Assembly (NCBI GenBank): GCA_963693305.1
Contig: OY855904.1
Coordinates: forward strand, 48,980,261 to 49,044,260
From: Meandrina meandrites
Taxonomy: Eukaryota; Cnidaria; Anthozoa; Scleractinia; Meandrinidae
Direction: 5' to 3'
DNA: 64,000 nt
Shown: piece after piece, positions 44,391-56,444 of the stretch
How the letters are laid out: the number at the start of each line of letters is the position of its first letter
How positions within the stretch are numbered: the first letter of the stretch is position 1
Made by a program: the position numbers and the translations under genes
The notes under the pieces: generated by a model
Database searches by the model: none
Told to the model about the DNA's origin: nothing
Seen by the model: the letters and a program-made list of their open reading frames with translations, nothing else

Positions 44391-45455
44391 ACTCTCTGTC
44401 GACCGGCATACATTGCGCGCCTTACCCGAGGTTTCGTAGGCTACGAAACCTCCATTGTTGAGTTGTGGATCATTTCGCTCTTCAATCCTTTATAATCCGA
44501 GGCATCTATCGCGACTTTTCGACAGCTATTGCTATTAATGAAAAGATTGATTATCGTTCTTTACATCGAGGCCAATATTTCGTCGTAAATTGCTTGTTTG
44601 TTACATGTGCGAGAAGCTAAACAACGGCCGGTCCGCGATGCGGTTTTGGTCATGCACGGCGGTTGCGAGGAACCGCCGGTGGAAGGCCTTGACTTTGACC
44701 TGAACCTCTTCTGAAGATATTTATAAGAGAAAATCTGCCAGGAATCAGTGGAGAGCCAAAAAAGATGCCATCGGAAACAAGACAGAAGGGGAAAATGCTC
44801 CTGTTTGTTGCAGTACGTGACACTGAATCGCTGCTGAATGGTCCTGAATTATTCAGATAATTTCCTTTCGCATTGCCAGTAGATCCTTCCAGGTTAGCTT
44901 TTATGAGATCATTTGAAATTTATTTTGGTGGTAAGTGCTTTCTTTGCTGTGTTTCCTCCTTGTAATGGCAACCTTTTATTGCAAAAGATATCGAGCTGAA
45001 AATATTTGAAAGTGTGTACGTGACCAGTTATCGGAACAAACTCCATTGGGATTTCACATCGTGGTATGCAAATCGCCAAGAAATATTTATTTCTCTTGTT
45101 CTACATGTTGGCTTGGAAAGTATTTTAAGCACACTCAGTACTGTATATATATTCTGTATGCTTCTGAAAACAAATAAAAAACAAATTTTATAGTATACAT
45201 TGAGTTGTTTTCAAATGACGCGTACGGCGACCAGAGCTTGTAGTTTGCGACCCCACAACGCAAGGTCATAATTTCAAAATGAAGTAGTTGTTAACCAAAT
45301 GACCTGAAAAGCAAACATTTTATTACTCCTCTACCGACAAATTTTATTTTAGGTCGCCAAATGCCTCAAATCGTTTTTATTTTCAAACGATTTTCTTTCG
45401 CGACAGAATCAAAACAATAACAAACGCTCGCAATGTATGCCGGTCGACAGAGAGT
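44391..45455. repeat. Perfect 27-bp inverted repeat pair flanking about 1 kb
   Basis: ACTCTCTGTCGACCGGCATA and the next seven bases (44391-44417) recur exactly inverted at 45429-45455. Between them is a perfect 12-bp-arm palindrome GAGGTTTCGTAG/CTACGAAACCTC at 44428-44452. No frame with a motif. Probably a DNA transposon, but a target duplication is not evident. Confidence 0.7.
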
Positions 45456-46924
45456 CTTTAACAACTCGCAAAAACACGAACTCTTTCTACAAAATATAAC
45501 ACTAGTTCAAAACACTCTGGTGAAAGGTAGGTTTTCTTTCTTTACAACTGTCACTGACATTTATTTAACCACCAGTGGTATTATCTTGGTACAGAAAAGC
45601 GGTAATTGGGGATAATAATTTGCGAATCATGGTGCCGTGAGATAGCGGAAAACTACTGAATTCCTTCCACAAAATTAACGCTCAGGTTGCTTTTTATGCT
45701 ATCCATCACTATAACTAATAACAAAAAAATACTTGTTTGCATTTTCCGAAGTACTGTAGTAAATCTTTGTATGTGAAAGGTCGTAAACTGAACACAATTA
45801 TTAAATAAACAACAACGCGATGGTAAGTCGGCCGCACGCTGCATATCAGATGTCACCATGTGCTTTTCAAATCAATACGCTTCAGAAGCCTAAAATTCCA
45901 AACGTAAACTGAGCAAATGAAAGAAACTTGAAGGAAGTTTTGTTTTAGATTGATTCTCATTTCAAGATGTAGCTACTAATGTATCAAAGCTTCAAAATTC
46001 TGCATATTTTTGAAGCCGTGAGATTCTGCATTATTCACGCCAAAGCGTCAGTTAAATTTTAGCCCGACGGCTTTTTGCAGTCAATTTTTCACTAAGTGGC
46101 TTTACCGATCCTTCTAAAAATTCCATTTAAGTTCGAAGCAATATTGTGCATTACCATTTTCCTGTCTGAAGTCTTGAGAAGCTGCATTAAGTCGTGATCA
46201 AGTCCGTGAATTGTGGTCAAAACAAAAGATTGCGTGACGAGCTAAAAATACTTCTTTCAATAGCAATAGAAAATAGCATTGGCCAATATCCTCTGACAAT
46301 AAAGATTCGCAGCAGCTTTAAAGCATGTAAAACCAAGCGATTCAATCGATGAATAGCACAGATCTTTGAAAAATACCTACCTGTAGTTTGCAAAAGGCTA
46401 GACAGGCTAAATGACGAGCGACGCGTGAAAATAACACTTCGGGATCGAGAAGTGCTGACGCATTCCTATCCAATGACGTTTTTATCGCCCACAGCGAAAA
46501 GTATTCCCTTGACAAATTAAAACAGTCCCTTGAGAGTATACAAAAATGTGGGTCAGAGAGTGCCAATCAAATGCCCCCAATTCTTACCATTTTTCTTGTA
46601 CCAAGCAAAATAGTCGAAAAAATAATTAGAAGGAAAGCTTCCAAACAAATTGCTTTAACAAAGACGAACAACAATGCTCCCATGCAGTAGTTTTCCGATC
46701 GACGATATTCATTTCACCATTTAACTAAAGACTTTAAAGTCTAAAATGTACCATCTTCGGTTCTAAACATACTGGGTTTTAATTTTCGCTGAGCTGTTGT
46801 CGTGCTTACTTGCACGTTACTTAGATTTTAGGGCCGTGAAAATGGCTGTTACTTCGAGAAAGATGGTAAAACGAAGCGCACACTGAAATATATTTTTCCC
46901 GATCAGCAAAATCACAACAGAGCT
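45456..46924. other. Non-coding
   Basis: Nothing recognisable as a gene or repeat. Confidence 0.4.
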
Positions 46925-46945
46925 AGCCTGCGAGCAGGCTCTCCG
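46925..46945 (+). repeat. Solo TAGCCTGCGAGCAGGCTC terminus
   Basis: TAGCCTGCGAGCAGGCTC is the same end as that of the RecQ-carrying element at 35056-35916. No partner end was found, and it lies about 30 bp left of the next MITE. Confidence 0.5.
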
Positions 46946-46974
46946 AGGGAAAAAAAGCCGTCGATGGATTAGTT

Positions 46975-47085
46975 TTAGCCTGCGAATACAGCCGCCTCTC
47001 ACTCGCTCCCGCTACTACGTGCGAAACGCGAGGAGAAATGCCAAACCGGCCGGGAGCGATGAGAGGCGGCTGTATTCGCAGGCTA
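46975..47085. mobile_element. 111-bp MITE, TAGCCTGCGAATAC ends, 8-bp target duplication
   Basis: TAGCCTGCGAATACAGCCGC at the left is matched inverted at the right for about 38 bp. GATTAGTT at 46967-46974 and 47086-47093 is an exact 8-bp duplication. The first ten bases of the terminus and the duplication length are the same as in the RecQ-carrying element, so the two belong to one family of elements. Confidence 0.8.
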
Positions 47086-48369
47086 GATTAGTTTAGGAAT
47101 TAATACGTAAAAATATTCGTTTCATGGCCAGTTTTTTTCGCTAAACTGTTGTCATTCATAGTTAGACGTAACCTTGATTTTAGAGCCGTAAAAATGGCTT
47201 TTCCTTAGAGAACAATGGTAAAACGAAGAGCAAAATCACAACAGAGCCGTACACGGATTTGATACATAGAAATTCAAGTGACAACCGGAAATGAATTGAA
47301 TTGGTGTCCGCTTATCACGCTGTGCGAGGGTGAAAATCTGCGAAAAAAAGCGTTTGTGTAGGTCTTATCTTCTTTCGCGCGTATTATCGTCCTGCGTTCC
47401 ACGTAGGAAAAGCCTAAAACTCAGGTTAATTTATCACAAAAATCGATAGCGAAACACAATGAAGCTTTTAAAATCATGTAAGTGCGAGAGAGGGGGGGGG
47501 GGGGGGGGGGATTATAAGCGGATGTAATTTTTTTTTTCACGTAGATGGGCCGAACAGCGGCTGGAAATCGAGCCTAGCCTATGACCGGAGAAGCTTATAA
47601 ACGGTGGGGGGACGGGGGGGGGGGCTTATAACCGGAATTTTACGGTATACTGTAAGCTTGTGGTATACTGTGGTTAGCTTTTACAGTTTTTACTACCGAT
47701 TGCTTGCGATTAGTTTTCACTCGTGATCTCGCTAACTTGTCAAAGAAGAATAGTGCCGTTCACCTGACAGTATATAATATGATAAAACAAGATGAAATTC
47801 AATTTGAAATGTGTAATTCCAAATAATGAAAATACTACCAATACAGATTGCCGAGGATCAAGGGTACTACACTCGTTTCAAATTCTATAAACTATATAAA
47901 AAACAGCAAATTTGATGACCCTCACGCAATGCATGCAGAAGCGATGACGTTTCACAAGGGGTCTTTAATAATTTTCGGGACATTTGTCAAAAAATTAAGG
48001 TTAATAAAAGTAGCTGACAACTTCTGTGCTGAGTGACTGTTCAACAAAAGTTGCGTTATCTTGGCGTGACATCCGATATAAGATATACAATGCAAGGTCA
48101 AACGCTGTCTTGAAATTCCTTACACCTTCTGTTTTAAAAGAATGGAAAGATTTCTGTTTACTAAATCTTATAGAACGCATCATATAATTTCTCTCTTTCG
48201 TTTACGCTTTAAATTAGTCCTTTCTAACTGCCCAGGAGCATTTTGCTTTGAGTTCTACGCGACGATTTCTTGTTGAGTTGACTAGATTCCTTTCCCAGTC
48301 CTATTCGGTTCGGTCCATACAACAGACAACAGATCCCGTCCACTCGCACGAAGACATTAAGCGATGACG
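47086..48369. other. Non-coding; 19-G run at 47492-47510
   Basis: Includes the long G run, and CTTATAA-rich repeats near 47590-47640 (GGCTTATAACCGG, GCTTATAAACGG) like those near 9020. No gene. Confidence 0.45.
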
Positions 48370-48990
48370 TCATCTCTTAAAAAACAGTCGTGGGCTCATA
48401 GGGCCCTTTGATTTGTTAAGTTATCTCGGTCATTGTTCTGCAGAGACCAATGAAACTTGGCAGACAAATAGTTACACAAGTAACACACCTACAGCTGTAA
48501 AAAAATTATGTTACCATGGCAACTCACTCTGTTCCAGTTCCCATCAATTTGTTTTTAATATTTTAGAATTTTTCAGTTCGGAAAAATTAAACCCAGGCAA
48601 GACGTCTACCAAATCTATTGATATGCTTGCCTGATCTCGCATGTAAAGCATTATTTACAAATATTAAAAAAGAATGCTAGAATTGGGCACAGATCTGGAA
48701 CCTAGTATGTTGTCATGGTAACTGAGTTGTAAAGTTAATATTGTGAAACATAACTTGCAGAGTGTTACTGCAGAGAATCAGAGACTTTCAATACAAATTG
48801 GCTGAGATATCACTTTCTTCGTATTTAGTCAAAATTTGGTTGAGTCTATGTCTATGACGTCATTATTTTACTAATTTGCATATTTTAAAAACTTGAATGT
48901 CTCTGGGAAGAAAAGAGATATTGGAAAACAGTAAACGGCATTTTTCTTCTCATAGAGAGTACTTGTGTAACACGCGTGGCACCAGGTATA
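48370..48990. repeat. Interspersed repeat with CRE-like and X-box-like palindromes
   Basis: Contains GTTACCATGGCAAC (about 48511) and GTTGTCATGGTAAC (about 48711), both near the RFX X-box consensus, and TGACGTCA-type sites near 48364 and 48855. The segment ATGACGTCATTATTTTACTA...AATGTCTCTGGGAAG...ACGGCATTTTTCTTCT at 48855-48945 lines up with 60390-60480. It is probably a member of the same repeat family as 58.72-60.50 kb. Confidence 0.5.
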
Positions 48991-49507
48991 TGTGTGGTTC
49001 GGCTGCATTCCGGTCATTCCAAACTGTAAGATTACATTAAAATTCCAAAATATAAGATTAAATTAAAATTCCTTACATTCTGGCGGTTTTATCAAACTAC
49101 AGTCCAGGTTGAGAGTATTTAAAGGATTCAAGTAAAATACGGGCATTGCTCTAGGGTTCTTATAATAACATTCTAAGCTTTGCAACAAGAGTCTAGCCGG
49201 TGTGAAAAGCTGTTTTAGAAAGTCTTTTAATTTTGAAAAGTTTCACATACAGGTACTGAAAATTTTCACTCAACAAAAAACCGCGTAGAAAAAGAACAAA
49301 ATACACCATGTTAGTTAGAAAAGACTCGTACAAAGTATAACCGAAAAAGAGAAATTATATTCGATGCGTTCTCTTTGATTTGAAAAACAGAAATGGCTAT
49401 CATTCTTTACAACAGATTGCCCCCGGGGATTGACCTGACTCACACATGTATCGAATATCGTGATATAAATGCCATGCTACGATATAATGCAACTTTTATT
49501 GAGCGAC

Positions 49508-49535
49508 AAAAAGAAATATTTTAATATTTCTTTTT
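49508..49535. repeat. Short perfect hairpin
   Basis: AAAAAGAAATATT pairs with AATATTTCTTTTT across a two-base loop. Confidence 0.7.
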
Positions 49536-49544
49536 ATTATTCAT

Positions 49545-49644
49545 TACCTTATTATAGGAAATTAACGCTCGTGTTAATTAAGGTATTGGATATTAACGCT
49601 TCATGAAATTAACGCGAATTTGGTTAATTTCCTATAATAAGGTA
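49545..49644. mobile_element. 100-bp fold-back MITE (TACCTTATTATAGG ends)
   Basis: TACCTTATTATAGGAAATTA and its inverted copy bound a short element with repeated ATTAACGC inside. No coding frame. Confidence 0.7.
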
Positions 49645-49912
49645 TTTTTGTTAATTGTTTATCGCCTTGCCCATTTTCGTTATCTTGGGCACTATAACAA
49701 GCCATGTGAAAGGCCTCAAGCAAGCAATTAAAAGACACGAAAAGCGATCAGTTTCAAATGAAGCTTTATAAAGGTGACACGAGGCAGGCCGAAAGCGCCT
49801 TTTGATTACTATTTAGTATCACTCTCTATTTTCACCCATCATTCGTATTTCGCCGGCTTCGCCGATCAAAACTTTATTCATCAAAAATATACATAATATA
49901 TAGCGATGTTAA

Positions 49913-50175
49913 AGGCAACCTCCACTCTTGGGAAAAGTTGACGTTGAATTGTTTGAAATAATTCCTAATTTCCAAATTTTACAAGACAAACAATAGGGGG
50001 AGCCATAACACGTCATAAAATCCAAAATGGCGGTGCGCTGAAAACTTAAAAGCCACAAACTTTTCCATTTATTGTTATTATTAAATGTTATTTCTCCCTT
50101 GACCTGTAAAATTTGGAATTTTGGCATCATTTCAAACAATTCAACGTCAACTTGTTGTAAGAGTGGAGGTTTCCT
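49913..50175. mobile_element. TTAA-flanked MITE of 263 bp
   Basis: TTAA at 49909-49912 and 50176-50179. Ends AGGCAACCTCCACTCTTGGG (left) and complement AGGAAACCTCCACTCTTACA (right). The inverted similarity goes on for about 70 bp, through AGTTGACGTTGAATTGTTTG. Contains AAAATGGCGG at 50034-50043. Non-autonomous. Confidence 0.8.
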
Positions 50176-50584
50176 TTAAATAATACAGTTTCTTCAAGAT
50201 GCATTTACTTATCAGTTATAGCGGAATATTTGGACATTTATCATTAGGGAACGGACCATTAGAAAAGTGATGGAGGGGGATTTTTAGCTTGATTTTTTAG
50301 ACTTGGAAGGCCCATTGCCTGTGCAAGAATTTTTTATTGACTGGAGCCCTATGCACGATCTTGAGAAAGTCTGATTCACGCACAATTTCCTGTTGAATTA
50401 ATGAAAAACAGGGTTACTTTGTTTATTAAATACATAACTTGTATTTTAACGTTACTTTGCATTTTAAAGTTTATTTTATGACATAAAATATCTTTTTTAT
50501 AATATTCACTTTTAAATTTACTGAGGGAGATTTCAAAAGTAAATAACAGCTTCTAGTGAAACATTGTGTAAATAACATACTTGT

Positions 50585-50800
50585 CAGGCCCGTAGGAACT
50601 AATTTTGAGGCGAGGGGGCCAAAATTTTAGCAGTGATGTGAAATAAAATGGGCCAGAAGCCCAATTCTGTAGGAGGGTACAGGCGCATGCATCCCCGGGA
50701 AAATTTTGAAAATCTATCCGCGTTCTAATGCCATTTTTTGCCAATTTTCCCAATTTTCGAGAAGAATTATAATTCTGGTTTAATATCAAAACTGTGCGGT
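50585..50800 (+). mobile_element. Lone terminal fragment of the hAT family
   Basis: CAGGCCCGTAGGAACTAATT...GGGGGCC...ATGCATCCCCGGGAAAATTT matches the right terminus of the hAT element at 14500-14658 read in reverse, for about 200 bases. The rest of an element is not present. Confidence 0.65.
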
Positions 50801-51135
50801 CAATCTTGTGCATGAATTTTTTGTGTGTGTTTTTCTTTGCATGAATTTTTCTTCGGAAATTTTCCCTTCATGATTATTTTTTTGTGTTTGTTTTCCCACC
50901 CTCACCTCGCCCCTCCCGCCCATCATCTTTCTAATGGTCCGACCCTAAACGTTTCTTAATTTAAGTTCTGATAGCCTATTTTGTACACACGAGAAGCTAG
51001 AACCAAAGCCATGAAGCGCAGACAACGCGCCTGAATAAAGACTCATCATGTCAATCAGCAACACGTTAAGTAGTCTTTTTTCGGAGTTTATCGTCATTGA
51101 TTCCAACGTTAAATGTTTAGTTAGCTAGTTAAAAC

Positions 51136-54100
51136 TTACTTTAATTTACCAAACTCAAATGTCACGTTATCTCCAATCAGCATGAACGGTGCCCACTCGC
51201 AAACCTTGGTAAAGCCGTTATCTCTCATCCACTTCATGGCCTCATGAAAAGATTCACTGGCACTCTTCCCACGAACAAGGTGCTCGTAGAAACGACGCAT
51301 CAGATGCTCTGTTGCACTGTCTTGTATGGCCCACAATGCCACCAGTACTGACCGTGCACCAGATCCTAAGAATGCTCGAGCGATTCCAACCACTCCCTCG
51401 GCACGAACCTGTCCACGTCCACTGTGACAGCAACTAAGTACCACCAACTTAGCTCGCAGTCGTACTTTCGAAATGTCAGACATTGTCAATAAGTACTCTT
51501 CCTCTTTTGGAATCTTTCTGGTAGGGCGTAGAGGGGAAAGAGCAATCTCTCCTCTTTCGGCATTACCATGTGCAGCAAAATGTATCAGACTAACTGAATG
51601 CAACCTTCCAAGTACCGCCTGCTTGGTTGCGCATTCTCCTATCAAGGGCTGTACGCCCAGTAGTTCTGCAATCATCTCTGCTTCCTTTCTTGCACAAGGT
51701 AATGGTGAAAAGGTTTTACGACATCCATTGTAACGCACCCGGCCAACCTCAGGATCACCCACTATCAGTGCACCAGTTTGACTGTGATAGTCTGATGGAC
51801 TGTCCTGAATGAGCTTGAGAGTCGACAATGAAGGAATTATGCGGATCCTGAAAGTCTCTGATAAATACTTCCCACATTTATCTCTTAACGCTGCAAACGG
51901 AACTTGATTTAACGACCGATCAGGAACAATGATGATTTCCGGCTCCTCAAGTAAGTCAGCCACAGGAGCGATGAGCATTCTGTAACACAAAGAAATGCTC
52001 GATTCCGCATTTTGACTTTCTTCATCGTCATCCTCTATGAGTCGGCAAGCTACGGGGCTCTCTTCCTGGCATGGTTTCAGTTTTGACTCAATGTCATTTA
52101 ACGATCGATCTTCGCAATCCTCCTCCGGTAAAGTGCCAAAGCTGCGAAAGCATTTGGTAAAAAAATCATCAAAACTGTCAGTTAATCCGCCGGCAGCAAG
52201 ATTTTTGTTTATTTTTAGTGTACGGAAATAAATGACTCCGCAGGTTTTGATAATCCACAGAAACAAATCTTGAACATAATAAGAAATGTACAGGCAAGAA
52301 CAATTACTTTCTTTTCTCAGAATGTTTTCAATGCCAATCCACGATTGCGGATTAGCTGAGATTTGCGTTTCAACAGAGTACTGAGTCGCCATCAAGTCTG
52401 CTAGAGCTCTAGCCCGAGTTAGCTCTAAAACATAAAGAGCATTGTTAGGAAATCCAGAAAAACAAAAGAACGCACTGAGAGTCCGATAGGGAAAATCGTG
52501 AACGTCTAAAAGCGATATTTTAAACTGATCGTTGTCTTTCAAAAACCCACGCAAATCTTCGCTTTTATTAACACACAAACGCAGACAGTCAAATGCTTCC
52601 TTCATCTTTTCTTGGGATAACTTTAAAACTGTGAGGTTAGAAAGAAGTTGAAGCTCTGAGTGAAGGTCTTTAATATCTTTACTAATTGAAAGTGCCGTCT
52701 CAAAATAACGTTCGGCCATGACATAGTCACCAAAAGATTTAAACAAATTTCCTAAGTTTCCGTAATCTGCTGCTTCTCCCTCTTTGTCATCAATTGCAAC
52801 TCTGATCGCAAGTGCTTTCTCAAGATATTCTCTAGCTTTGTCATATTCGCCAATGTACTGAAACAAAGTTCCTAAGTTTCCGTAAGATGATGCTTCCCCT
52901 TTTCTGTCACCAATTTCAATTCTGATCGCAAGTGCTTTCTCAAGATATTCTTTAGCTTTGTCATATTCGCCAAGTGAGATGAACGCAGCTCCTAGGTTTC
53001 CGTAATCTGTAGCTTCTCCTTCTCTCTCGCCAATTTCAATTTTGATCGCAGCTGCTTTCTCGAAATATTCTCTAGCTTTGTCATATTCACCAAGGGATTG
53101 AAAAACAGTTCCTAAGTTTCCGTAAGATGAAGCTTCTCCCCCTTTGTCACCAATTTCAACTATGATTGCAAGTCCTTTCTCAAGATATTCTCTAGCTTTG
53201 TCATATTCACCAACGGATTGAAACACAGTTCCTAAGTTTATGTAAGATGATGCTTCTCCTTTTCTGTCACCAACTTCAATTATGATGGCAAGTGCTTTCT
53301 CATGATATTCTCTAGCTTTGTCGTATTCACCAAGAGATTGAAACACAGTTCCTAAGTTTCCGTAACATGATCCTTCCCCTGCTCTGTAACCAATTGCAAC
53401 CATGATTGCAAGTGATTTCTCGTAATATTCTCTAGCTTTGTCATATTCACTAACGGATTGAAACACAGCACCTAAGTTTAAGTAAGATGATGCTTCTCCC
53501 CCTTTGTCACCAATTTCAACTATGATTGCTAGTGCTTTCTCATGATTTTCTCTAGCTTTGTCATATTCACCAACGGATTGAAACACGGTTCCTAAGTTTC
53601 CGTAAGATGATGCTTCTCCATTTCTGTCACCAATTTCAATTTCGATGGCAAGTGCTTTCTCAAGATATTCTCTAGCTTTGTCATATTCACCGAGGGATTG
53701 AAACACAGTTCCTAAGTTTCCGTAATCTGTTGCTTCTCCCTGTTTGTCACCAATTTCAATTTTGATCGCAAGTGCTTTCTCAAGATATTCTCTAGCTTTG
53801 TCATATTCACCAAGGGATTGAAACACAGTTCCTAAGTTTCCGTAACATGATGCTTCTCCATTTCTGTCACCAATTTTAATTTTAATCGCAAGTGCTTTCT
53901 CAAGATGTTCTCTAGCTTTGTCATATTCACCAAGGGATTGAAACACAGTTCCTAAGTTTCCGTAATCTGTTGCTTCTCCCTCTTTGTCACCAATTTCAAC
54001 TCTGATCGGAAGCGCTTTCTCGTAATAGTCTCTAGCTTTGTCATATTCACCAAGGGATTGAAACACAGTTCCCAAGTTTCCGTAAGATGATGCTTTTCCT

Positions 54101-56200
54101 TCTCTGTCTCCAATTTCAATTTTGATCGCAAGTGCTTTCTCGAGATATTTTTTTGCTTTGTCATATTCACCGACGGATTGAAACACAGTTCCTAAGTTTC
54201 CGTAATCTGTTGCTTCTCCCTCTTTGTCACCAATTTCAACGCTGATAGCAAGTGCTTTCTCATAATATTCTCTAGCTTTGTCATATTCACCAAGGGATTG
54301 AAACACAGTTCCCAAGTTCCCATAAGATGATGCTTTTCCTTTTCTGTCACCAATTTCAATTTTGATCGCAAGTGCTTTCTCGAAATATTCTCTTGCTTTG
54401 TCATATTCACCGACGGATTGAAACACAGTTCCTAAGTTTCCGTAACCTGTTGCTTCTCCCTCTTTGTCACCAATTTCAATTTTGATCGCAAGTGCTTTCT
54501 CAAGATATTTTTTTGCTTTGTCATATTCACCAACGGATTGAAAAACAGTTCCTAAGTTTCCGTAACCTGTTGCTTCTCCTCGTCTGTCACCAATTTCAAT
54601 TTTGATCGCAAGTGCTTTCTCAAGATATTCTTTTGCTTTGTCATATTCACCGATGGATTGAAACACAGTTCCTAAGTTTGCGTAAGATGATGCTTCTCCT
54701 CGTCTGTCACCAATTTCAATTTTGATCGCAAGTGCTTTCTCAAGATATTCTTTTGCTTTGTCATATTTACCGACGGATTGAAACACAGTTCCTAAGTTTG
54801 CGTAAGATGATGCTTCTCCTTGTCTGTCACCAATTTCAATTTTGAGCGCAAGTGCTTTCTCAAGATATTTTTTAGCTTTTTCATATTCACCGACGGATTG
54901 AAACACAGTTCCTAAGTTTCCGTAATTTGTTGCTTCTCCCTCTTTGTCACCAATTTCAATTAATATCGCACGTGCTTTTTCAAGATATTTTTTACCTTTG
55001 TCATATTCACCGACGGATTGAAACACAGTTCCCAAGTTTCCGTAAGATGATGCTTCTCCTTTTCTGTCACCAATTTTAATTTTGATCGCAACTGATTTCT
55101 CAAGATATTCTATTGCTTTGTCATATTCACCAAGGGATTGATACACAGTTCCTAAATTTGCGTAATTTGTTGCTTCTTCTTTTCTGTCACCCATTTCAAT
55201 TTCGATTGCAAGTGCTTTCTCAAGATATTCTCTTGCTTTGTCATATTCACCAACGGATTGAAACACAGTTCCTAAGTTTCCGTAAGATGATGCTTCTCCT
55301 TTTCTGTCACCAACTTCAATTATGATGGCAAGTGCTTTCTCATGATATTCTCTAGCTTTGTCATATTCACCAAGAGATTGAAACACAGTTCCTAAGTTTC
55401 CATAAGATGATGCTTCTCCTTGTCTGTCACCAATTTCAATTTTGATCGCAAGTGCTTTCTTATGACATTCTCTTGCTTTGTTAAATTCACCGACGCATGG
55501 ATTGAAACACAGTTCCTAAGTTTCCGAAAGATGATGCTTCTCCTTGTCTGTCACCAATTTCAATTTCGATCGCAAGTGCTTTCTCAAGATATTCTCTTGC
55601 TTTGTCATATTCACCGACGGATTGAAATACCGTTCCTAAGTTTCCGTAAGATGATGCTTCTTCTTTTCTGTCACCAATTTCAATTATGATCGCAAGTGCT
55701 TTCTCATAATATTCTCTAGCTTTGTCATATTCACCAAGGGATTTAAACACAGTTCCTAAGTTTGCGTAAGATGATGCTTCTCCTTTTCTGTCACCAATTT
55801 TAATTTTGATCGCAAGTGCTTTCTCAAGATATTCTCTAGCTTTGTCATATTCGCCAAGATTATAAGACATAATTCCAAATTGTCCATAAGTGTATCCTTC
55901 TCCTGTTGTATTGTCTGTGTCTTTCATGATATTGATCGCTCTATGATAACATTCTCCTGCCTCTGCATATTTACACTGGCGTTCATAGATGTTGGCTAGT
56001 AAAATTGTTATACTTCCTTCCATTTCTAGTTTGCCAAAAAGTTTTATATTTCCGGGTACTTCATTATTTAGGAAGATCAAACATTCTTTACATAACTCGA
56101 TGGCTTTTAAAGCACGACCAGTGTTGGCAAGGAACTCAGCAACAACTAAGGCTACCAAGATTGTTTGAACGACTTGTAAAATGTCAGCTATGTTGTTCAT
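51136..56200 (-). CDS. TPR-CHAT protein (TTC28-like), long, one 4-bp frameshifting insertion
   Basis: Single long exon. ATG at 56200 is preceded by a pyrimidine tract and CTTACAG (acceptor just before 56209), so a 5' exon is likely. N-terminal helical region, then about 27 TPR units of 40 residues (consensus [23 protein letters not shown]), then a linker and a C-terminal CHAT domain, a caspase-like fold. Predicted catalytic pair: His in HFAAHG (codon 51568-51570) and Cys in LSCCHSG (codon 51427-51429), spaced as in the family. Ends GKLK, TAA near 51136. Four extra bases at 55495-55498 shift the frame after 237 codons; a 1416-codon frame restarts at 55386. So this is a recent pseudogene, an allele, or an assembly error. 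Bacterial TPR-CHAT proteins are proteases in defence and cell-death systems; a similar role here is inference. Adjacent units are near-identical at DNA level. Confidence 0.88.
52650..56000 (-). repeat. 120-bp coding tandem repeat (about 27 copies), with 240-bp higher-order pattern
   Basis: Each 120-bp unit encodes one 40-residue TPR. In the middle of the array (about 53700-54500) units alternate between a [14 protein letters not shown] type and a [14 protein letters not shown] type, giving a 240-bp higher-order unit. Units near 53270 and 55330 are almost the same ([20 protein letters not shown] in both), as if copied across the array. This pattern points to unequal exchange or gene conversion. 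Confidence 0.85.
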
Positions 56201-56444
56201 AACGACCTCTTCTGTAAGGCTTGTAGAAAAATAAAAATAAAATTATATCATTACTTAATTATGCTTTTGTTTCATGGAGAGAAACTTAGTAATCCAAACT
56301 GATCGCTGATTTATAATTTCAATTATAATTTCTATTTCGTTATTGCGGCAGTAATCTAGCAGAGGATGAGTAAAACACTTTGTGCTGTTAGCAAGAAGTA
56401 CGCGAAGGTGACCTGAAATGCGAAATAAAATTCTTCCCATTATT

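Noticed and set aside
53952..54410. Two 72-codon minus-strand frames exactly 240 bp apart
   Set aside because: They are out-of-frame shadows of the TPR repeats; their spacing only reflects the higher-order repeat.
52650..56000. Regular 120-bp repeats as a CRISPR-like or satellite array
   Set aside because: They are in-frame TPR coding units on the minus strand, ending in a CHAT domain; the genome is eukaryotic.
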